From the NCBI GenBank assembly GCA_029255685.2, contig CM055315.2:49505358-49569357 (forward strand): a stretch of 64,000 nucleotides of DNA. Direction: 5' to 3'. The DNA is from Silene conica (lineage: Eukaryota > Streptophyta > Magnoliopsida > Caryophyllales > Caryophyllaceae). Below the pieces are notes generated by a model. The model was not told the DNA's origin. It did not search any database and saw only the letters and a program-made list of their open reading frames with translations. Below, piece by piece: positions 59,501 to 64,000 of this stretch. A program made the position numbers and the translations under genes. Position 1 is the first letter of the stretch; each line of letters opens with the position of its first letter.

Positions 59501-59926
59501 TGGCTTAGACTTCAAGGAGGTATGAACACTATGAGTAAGCTTCATAGTATTGGCTACTGTCCATCTGATCTTTGCTGGCTTTGTCAAAGACAATCTGAAA
59601 CTATTGATCATCTGTTTGAGCAATGCATTTATTCTCTCAGAGTACAAGACCATCTAAGGCACTGGTTTGGTACACAGTTCCCTACTGTGGCCATCCTGAG
59701 TGCAGGGAATCAGAAGCAACATCAATGGAAAATCCGAACTGCTATCTTTAATGCCCTCCAGTATCATCTTTGGATCCAAAGGAATAATGCTAGAGTCCAA
59801 GAGAGTCTCCTTCGACCAGAAATAATAGCTGCCCGGGTGATAACTGAAGTAAGGAATAGAATGAGGAAAAAATTAGAAGGTATTGATGATCAAACCAAAG
59901 TTTGGTTTGAGAGTTGTTGTAATTGA
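56567..59926 (+). CDS. LINE ORF2: APE-type endonuclease and reverse transcriptase
   Basis: 1119 residues. The apurinic-like endonuclease domain (about 1-230) starts NIGFWNVRGLN and keeps likely catalytic residues E37 (LLETK), D141 (AGDFNTVL) and D226/H227 (LLDHNP). The reverse transcriptase (about 490-760) has LIPKIDRPSSVSQFRPIACC, GRSIMENVLICQDI, LDLQKAYDTVEW, RGLRQGDPISPLLF and the active site FADD (691-694). A zf-RVT region (about 945-1030) holds WLCQRQSETIDHLFEQC. It nicks target DNA and reverse-transcribes the LINE RNA in place. No RNase H domain is seen, as in many plant L1 copies. No stop or frameshift interrupts it, so it could be functional. Confidence 0.93.
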   Translation: MNNIGFWNVRGLNHVNKQLTVKNFIQNNDACLFGLLETKINGDNVSNVSNFMVDGWCVTTNCHKHKGGRVWLLWRPSVFDLLILHTDAQSIHAKATCKVNHKEFLITMVYAFNEGSERVPLWQTMKQIADTCNLPWAVAGDFNTVLNPDERLGGTTKEADMEDFIECLHYCGLSDIPATGAFYTWTNKRDEANRKFSRLDRFLINSQWSDIFSDMQAHFHPEGLLDHNPCIVRNVKLDGRKNANFKYFNMWGAAPDFLAKVKVGWDQRVEGTLMFSLVKKLKGLKPILKELNKHCFSNVEVSACKYSLQLEQVQIQLQDAPNNTDLIRQEYGLTREVHFWNQAKLSFLRQKAKAAWVEEGDCNSGLFHKAIKARCMRNNIIQIEDKHGQLCTDRESMQGAFLEFYTDLLGGSSPTEPVRSEVLQHGNFCNEDHINTLNAPVTSEEIKATVFSIPSDKAPGPDGFTSAFFKDAWDVVGEDLCKAVLDFFQHGQLLTQLNATNITLIPKIDRPSSVSQFRPIACCNLVYKVISKLLCNRLASVLPELVHENQGAFVKGRSIMENVLICQDIIHLYGRKNVTPRCLFKLDLQKAYDTVEWAFVEQILQGLNFPSHFVTLVMQCVTTPQFTLSLNGSNFGYFKGKRGLRQGDPISPLLFTLCMEYLTRLIKYATMKWPFHYHPMCKTLKLTHLLFADDLLMFCKGNAASIWLLLRAFASFSKATGLKINPAKTEIFFNGVNEDLKTGITQATGFREGQFPFKYLGVLIQPGKLSKRECISLTERMVARIRSMGAKKLSYAGRLTLINSVLNTLHNYWAQMFIIPKSVINRISAICRNFLWASNSEYHRVPLVAWERVTLTKDQGGLGIKNNELWNLAAVGKLVNWIYTNEDRLWIKWISEVYLKEQNWDDYCPSTDSPWGWKAICKVKERIKAGFSRNNWDSNPKGYTIRSCYQWLCPDHPVQDWSIVVWNSYNIPKHSIITWLRLQGGMNTMSKLHSIGYCPSDLCWLCQRQSETIDHLFEQCIYSLRVQDHLRHWFGTQFPTVAILSAGNQKQHQWKIRTAIFNALQYHLWIQRNNARVQESLLRPEIIAARVITEVRNRMRKKLEGIDDQTKVWFESCCN

Positions 59927-60017
59927 TTGTTAAGCCAGCCCTGGGGCTCGAACCAGGGACCTCCTGTAACATTTTTGATTGATATTTATACATAACTCAC
60001 TTTTCACCAAAAAAAAA
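59927..60017 (+). other. LINE 3' UTR and A-tail
   Basis: About 90 bp ending in a ten-base A-run. It contains CTGGGGCTCGAACCAGGGAC; the opposite strand reads CTGGTTCGAGCCCCAG, which resembles a tRNA T-arm / pol III B box. Confidence 0.75.
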
Positions 60018-60700
60018 ATGACATGATATGCTCGAGCTCAATCTCAATTCTCAATTCTCAATCTCAAACCCGTAACACCCAGCCATACCGAACCTCCCGG
60101 CAGACTATAATCGGCCATCGCCGGACACCAGCTCAATAGCTGATAAGACACCAGGCCTGGTCTGATTCACGTCTTTCTCAGTAACCAATGCATATGCCAT
60201 GCTCATGAATGCAACGATATAATTATTAAATCATGCTATCAAATAATAAAATGCTCAAGTCATTACCAATAATCCACAATCAATCCAACCAATATCATTC
60301 TTATATAATTCATGCTTGCATCCCTAACATACAAGGCAACATCCTTTCATAACGCATCACAGAGTAAACATCCATTCATAACACTTCATAAAGTATAGTG
60401 TTAGTGTATCCTACCCGATCAAGCAAACTCCGAGCAATCACGTAATCAACAGGAATTAGAAATACTCCACTTCAAACTCGTTCCCTATGAATATTACTTA
60501 GTATTAAATCTCTATTTAGCATAATACGTAACTTATTAATTAATTAGTCAACATTGTAACTTAACTCATCCTTATTACTTTTACGACTAACTTCAATTAA
60601 ATAACGAACATAACAATTATATACTCGAACTATTGATAACCGTCACATTCTTGTATACCAATTACTTAACAACTCTAATGATTAAACATTATAACAATAT
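60018..60700 (-). other. Inverted LTR continued, 3' portion
   Basis: Non-coding LTR sequence after the LINE, homologous in reverse to the last ~600 bp of the LTR at 25406-27744 (shared blocks around CAGCTCAATAGCTGATAAGA, about 60130-60149). No gene. Confidence 0.6.
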
Positions 60701-60832
60701 TCACTCATAATAACAATAATAACAATAGTAATATAATAATAATAATATATAATAATAATTAGGATAATGGTAATAATATTAATAATATTAATAATATTAA
60801 TAATATAATAATAATAATAGTAATGATGCATT
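60701..60832 (+). repeat. AAT-rich imperfect microsatellite
   Basis: A long imperfect run of AAT/ATA/AAC units inside the inverted LTR, containing (TAATAT)n blocks. The equivalent region of the plus-strand LTRs is also trinucleotide-rich. Confidence 0.85.
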
Positions 60833-61664
60833 AGCATACAAACTATACAATGCAGCCCCTGACAAATCGTATAATGCAAAACCCCAAGAGCCACCAGCAC
60901 CATATATCCCCTGTTTTCGCTATTTGTACCTGCCACCACCACGAACCACCACCTACGACCGTCAAAACCGCCCCGTGACTGTCGAATCTTTCCCCTGGTT
61001 CTAACCTAACCACGCCCAGGTCACAGTCGCCAAGGGTAAGGGTTCGAATCCCCATTTTAATCCCGCGAACAACACCCTAAACCATGACGGAACTCTCCTG
61101 GGATCGCCAAGCAACACGTCCCACCGGTGTCTACCACCGCTCGCTGGCGGATCCAGACTATTAGGGGTAGTCACACTAGCATCCTAGGGTTGGTCTAACA
61201 CCTATAGCCACCTAATCTAACGTCCGAAACCGAAACAAGAAGAAGGACCGGAAACGCGTACCTTGTGGGTGATGGGTCGATCTCCACCGTAGTAACTGCC
61301 CTCTTCAACTCTCTAACTCTTCTTTTTTTTGTCAGTTGAACGAGATTTTTGAAAAGTAAAAGACAGGGGTAAAAGGGTAGTTTGTAAGGGAAAGAAGTTA
61401 CCTAGGGTTTGCACAGAACCCTAGGCCCAAGACCCACGCGAAACCGAGCCCATACTCAAGGTGTTATAGCTTCGTTTAATTAATTTGATTACTCGATCTC
61501 AATAGTATCGCCTTGGGTCATATTATATTATCCCAATTATATTAAAAGAAATATTGAGTCACGAGTGTCATAAAACAATATAGAAACATAAACAATTAAA
61601 CCCCTTATTAATCAATTATCTGAATTACGTATAATTTAATTATTCAAATTACATAAATTATTCT
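60833..61664 (-). other. Inverted LTR continued, variable and 5' portions
   Basis: Non-coding. C-rich on the plus strand around 60895-61160 (G-rich on the element's own strand), then the conserved donor-like block (minus-strand CACAAG|GTACGC at 61261) and a T-run. Ends at the inserted plus-strand LTR. Confidence 0.55.
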
Positions 61665-62974
61665 TGTAATACCTCGTATTTTAATTATAATATTATGTAT
61701 TAATATTATGATGGACGATATTATTTGGAACGATTTAAGCGATAATTAAGTTATCGAGTAGGGTGTTTTATAATTTATGTTACTAGTAACTGTCGAGTAT
61801 GCGATTTAGTAAGTATATCATGTTTTGTATAACTATTGGGCCTTGAATCTCGTGCCAACTACACATCAAACACCAGCCCATCTCGACATAAGAAAACACC
61901 AGCCCATCTCGAATTAAGAAATCAGGCTATAACTTATACACCTCCATCATGCCGCCATATTTAAGGTCCCAACTAAACCTATTTTTACCCTAATCAAAGC
62001 TTGCCACACGCCTACATCTGCTGCCACCATATCAGAGAGTACGAGGGAGGTTTTCACGGTGGGCTTAAGGTGGTCTAGGGTTGCTCGATCACTGAGTGAA
62101 ACAGGTAAGTTCAGCACGTTTCACTTTTCCCTCTTTATCCCCTCCCTTTCAATTCGTAGTCTACCTTACTATAATCACGTTTATAGTCTTAATTTCCGCA
62201 TAATCTTAATCTATGAGGGTCAGTGATCATGTGTTGACCATAGAGGTGTCGTCTTTGGCCACCAAGGGCCGTCGTTTGTGGTGGTTCGTCACTCGCGTCA
62301 GTGTACCCCTTTCGTTTTATCAGAACAGAGTCTCTGAGCACGCACGTTTGATCTATGATTTGATTTATTTCCCGTGTTCGATTGTTATGGGAGTTTGGGT
62401 AATGGGTTAGGTGGTAGTCAGGAGACTCTTATGGTTTTTGGCACGGTGGTTGGTAGTGGTTGTTTACGTTTTCATGTCGGGTTTTGACAAGGGGGTTGAA
62501 TAGCGTGGGTCAAGGGTCTGTTGGTACGATTGGGTTGTCTGCCGTGACCAGAGTTTTGGGGCGGCTGTTTCTGGGGGTTGAGTGGTGTCGAAGACTAGGG
62601 GTTGGCATCAGGGGTTGTGGGTAGTGTAGCGTGTCGGTGGGTGTAGCTGGTGGTGGTAGTGGTGGTGCTAACAAGCGGTTAAGGGGCTGTTTCAGGGGGT
62701 GTTATTCGCAGGTTAGTTTAGGAGGTTGTGACCAGGGGGTTTTGATGGTGGTTTTGAGAGCTGGCTGGGTCAAGTTTAGGGTCGTGGTTGGCGTCAATAG
62801 GTACACCGTAGTCCAGGGATGGAAGTCACGGTGTTGAGCTGGTGGGTAAGGTGGCAGGAAAGTGTCGAGAAAGGCTGGAAGTAGGCTGGTCAGGGCTGTC
62901 GGTTGCGGGTTTTGGGCTGTTACGTGTGTTGCGTGTGAATCTTTGTCATGATGTTGCTTATTGTTGTTTACCAC

Positions 62975-63034
<60 letters not shown>

Positions 63035-64000
63035 TATTATTATTATTATTATTAATGTTATTATTAATGTGGTAATGTAAGTTGTATTGTTGTTATCGTA
63101 TGAGCTTATAATTGTTCAATAATTAAATTATCGAAGTAACGAGTATTATTATTACATAATATTTCATTATTATTCCTTTTAAGTATTATTCATATTATTA
63201 CTAATATTAATTATCATTGTTGCTTTTATGAATATCTTACTACTACTATTATTATTGTGTTGATGTTAGTAGTAAAGTAAATTATTTTTATTAAAAGCTA
63301 TTGTCGTTTGTGATGCTTGTTATCATTATTGTTATTAGTATTAATATATGTTGTGTCCATGGTTAATTAATTAAATCATTGTTATTATGGGTTCTATAAT
63401 AATTGTTTAATTTAATCGTATGATATATTCGGTAAGTCTATATTTAGTAAGTTATACTTGACTAGTGGTGATTGATACGACTAAGGAGTTAATATTAGCT
63501 GGTATATATATGAGTATGTTGATATGTATATTTACAAGGTGCGATATGTGTACCACTTGTGAACATGATAGAATAAATGTGGTAGTGTTCGGATGGTATG
63601 GTTAGCAATTGATATTAAGTACTATTTATAGGAACTGAGTTCGAGGTGGAACGATTCTAGCGGCTGTTCGGTTGTCATTCTGCAACTCCAGGTAGGGGAA
63701 ATATCTATGACTGTGATTGTGACCTGACATGAGGACACTCAGTATCTGATTGATATATTTAATTGTGTTATATTGTGACTGATTGCTTATTGTGGACAAC
63801 GGAGATGTGAAATGGGTCTTGTGATATGGGTCTTGTGATATGGGACTTGTGATATGGCCATGGAGGTGTGGTGTGATGGAGGCGAAGTGGTTGATTGGAT
63901 GATAGGGAGATGGAGGAGGATACAGTTCTATGTTAATTATGTTTTATCTGTTTTTACCTACTCAACCTCGCGGTTGACCCTGTGTATTCGTGTGACACCT
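61665..64000 (+). mobile_element. Plus-strand LTR of Tekay-like family, runs off the window
   Basis: Begins TGTAATACCTCGTATTTTAA, close to the start of the LTR at 25406 (TGTAATACTCCGTATTTTAT). Shares the block GAGGTTTTCACGGTGGG (about 62048-62064), the AACTGAGTTCGAGG block (63633-63646) and, near the window end, CTACTCAACCTCGCGGTTGA. At the level of the corresponding LTR the window ends ~320 bp before the expected LTR end. No coding part is visible. It is inserted into the inverted LTR, so it is younger than that. Whether it is a solo LTR or the start of a full element cannot be told. Confidence 0.75.
62978..63053 (+). repeat. TAT/ATT trinucleotide microsatellite
   Basis: About 25 nearly perfect TTA/TAT units with one ACT interruption, in the middle of the LTR. 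The same LTR position in other copies is also trinucleotide-rich, so this is probably a hypervariable site. Confidence 0.93.

Larger units (their letters stand above)
55324..60017 (+). mobile_element. Full-length L1-type LINE with two intact ORFs
   Basis: About 4.7 kb between target duplications: a short 5' UTR (69 bp, with GATCTCTGTAAACC repeated twice), ORF1, ORF2 overlapping by 8 bp, a short 3' UTR and an A-tail (about 60009-60018). Both ORFs run uninterrupted for their expected length with catalytic residues present. Intact ORFs and a clean 12-14 bp duplication point to a recent insertion of a potentially autonomous copy. It lies in the inverted LTR and is the best-preserved mobile element of the window. 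A slightly 5'-truncated UTR cannot be excluded. Confidence 0.92.
54923..61664 (-). mobile_element. Inverted LTR of a related Gypsy family, interrupted by a LINE
   Basis: Begins TGTAACACCCCCATTTATTT, which corresponds to the reverse complement of the 3' end of the LTR at 25406-27744. Further matches include the GCGGTTGAGTAGG block (55259-55272) and the GAACCTCCCGGCAGACTATA block (about 60090). Read on the minus strand it is the end and then the body of an LTR of the same broad family. A LINE occupies 55324-60017. The LTR's other end is not reached before 61664, where a plus-strand LTR interrupts it (likely duplication ATTCT, 61660-61664). It is either a solo LTR or part of a larger element continuing to the right. 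Confidence 0.65.

Noticed and set aside
61041-61051. GGTTCGAATCC, a perfect pol III B box, inside the inverted LTR
   Set aside because: No A box at the proper spacing and no tRNA fold can be drawn from the flanks, so no tRNA or SINE is called.

Overview
The window is plant nuclear DNA, almost certainly eudicot. The evidence is an intron-rich gene whose protein matches the Arabidopsis PEC1/PEC2 (CASTOR/POLLUX-like) ion channels, plus plant-specific transposon lineages (Athila, Angela/BARE-like Copia, Tekay-like Gypsy, a plant L1-type LINE, a Mutator-like MITE, a hAT MITE, and a solo LTR of TRIM type). The order may be Caryophyllales, but that is only a stylistic impression. There is one host gene; the other roughly 57 kb is a transposon nest.

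Left (1-7.8 kb): AT-rich DNA with a 204-bp solo TRIM-type LTR (255-458, TSD GTTTG), a 963-bp Mutator-like MITE (1276-2238, perfect 9-bp TSD) and a SINE-like relic lead into ten phase-compatible exons (2837-6290, + strand). These encode the C-terminal ~335 residues of a PEC-type channel. The N-terminal half is not in the window. A decayed retrotransposon gag fragment follows (about 6.7-7.4 kb).

Middle-left (7.8-24.3 kb): a large non-autonomous LTR element (LARD-like, minus strand) with ~3.15-kb LTRs and no coding internal domain. Its left LTR holds a hAT MITE (8341-8942) and a very young Copia element (10702-16052, LTRs identical by eye). Its internal region holds an Angela-type solo LTR (19209-20504). 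Both LTRs carry a ten-unit array of small hairpins.

Right (24.3-64 kb): an Athila-like LTR fragment (24470-25405) is interrupted by a Tekay-like Gypsy element (from 25406, + strand). A 14.6-kb Athila (27809-42412, minus) is inserted in the leader of that Gypsy element. A Copia of Angela type (45030-53461, minus) is inserted in its reverse transcriptase region. An inverted LTR of a related family (from 54923) is inserted in its integrase region. That inverted LTR contains a full-length LINE with two intact ORFs (55324-60017) and is interrupted by a further plus-strand LTR of the same broad family (61665 to the window end).

The order of insertion is readable from the target-site duplications: the PEC gene and the old Athila-like LTR are background, the Gypsy and LARD elements came later, and Athila, Angela, Copia and the LINE are the youngest. 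No bacterial-type operons, CRISPR arrays, rRNA or tRNA genes are present. The LTR retroelements are treated as fossils. The only sequences that look functional at the protein level are the PEC exons and the two LINE ORFs.
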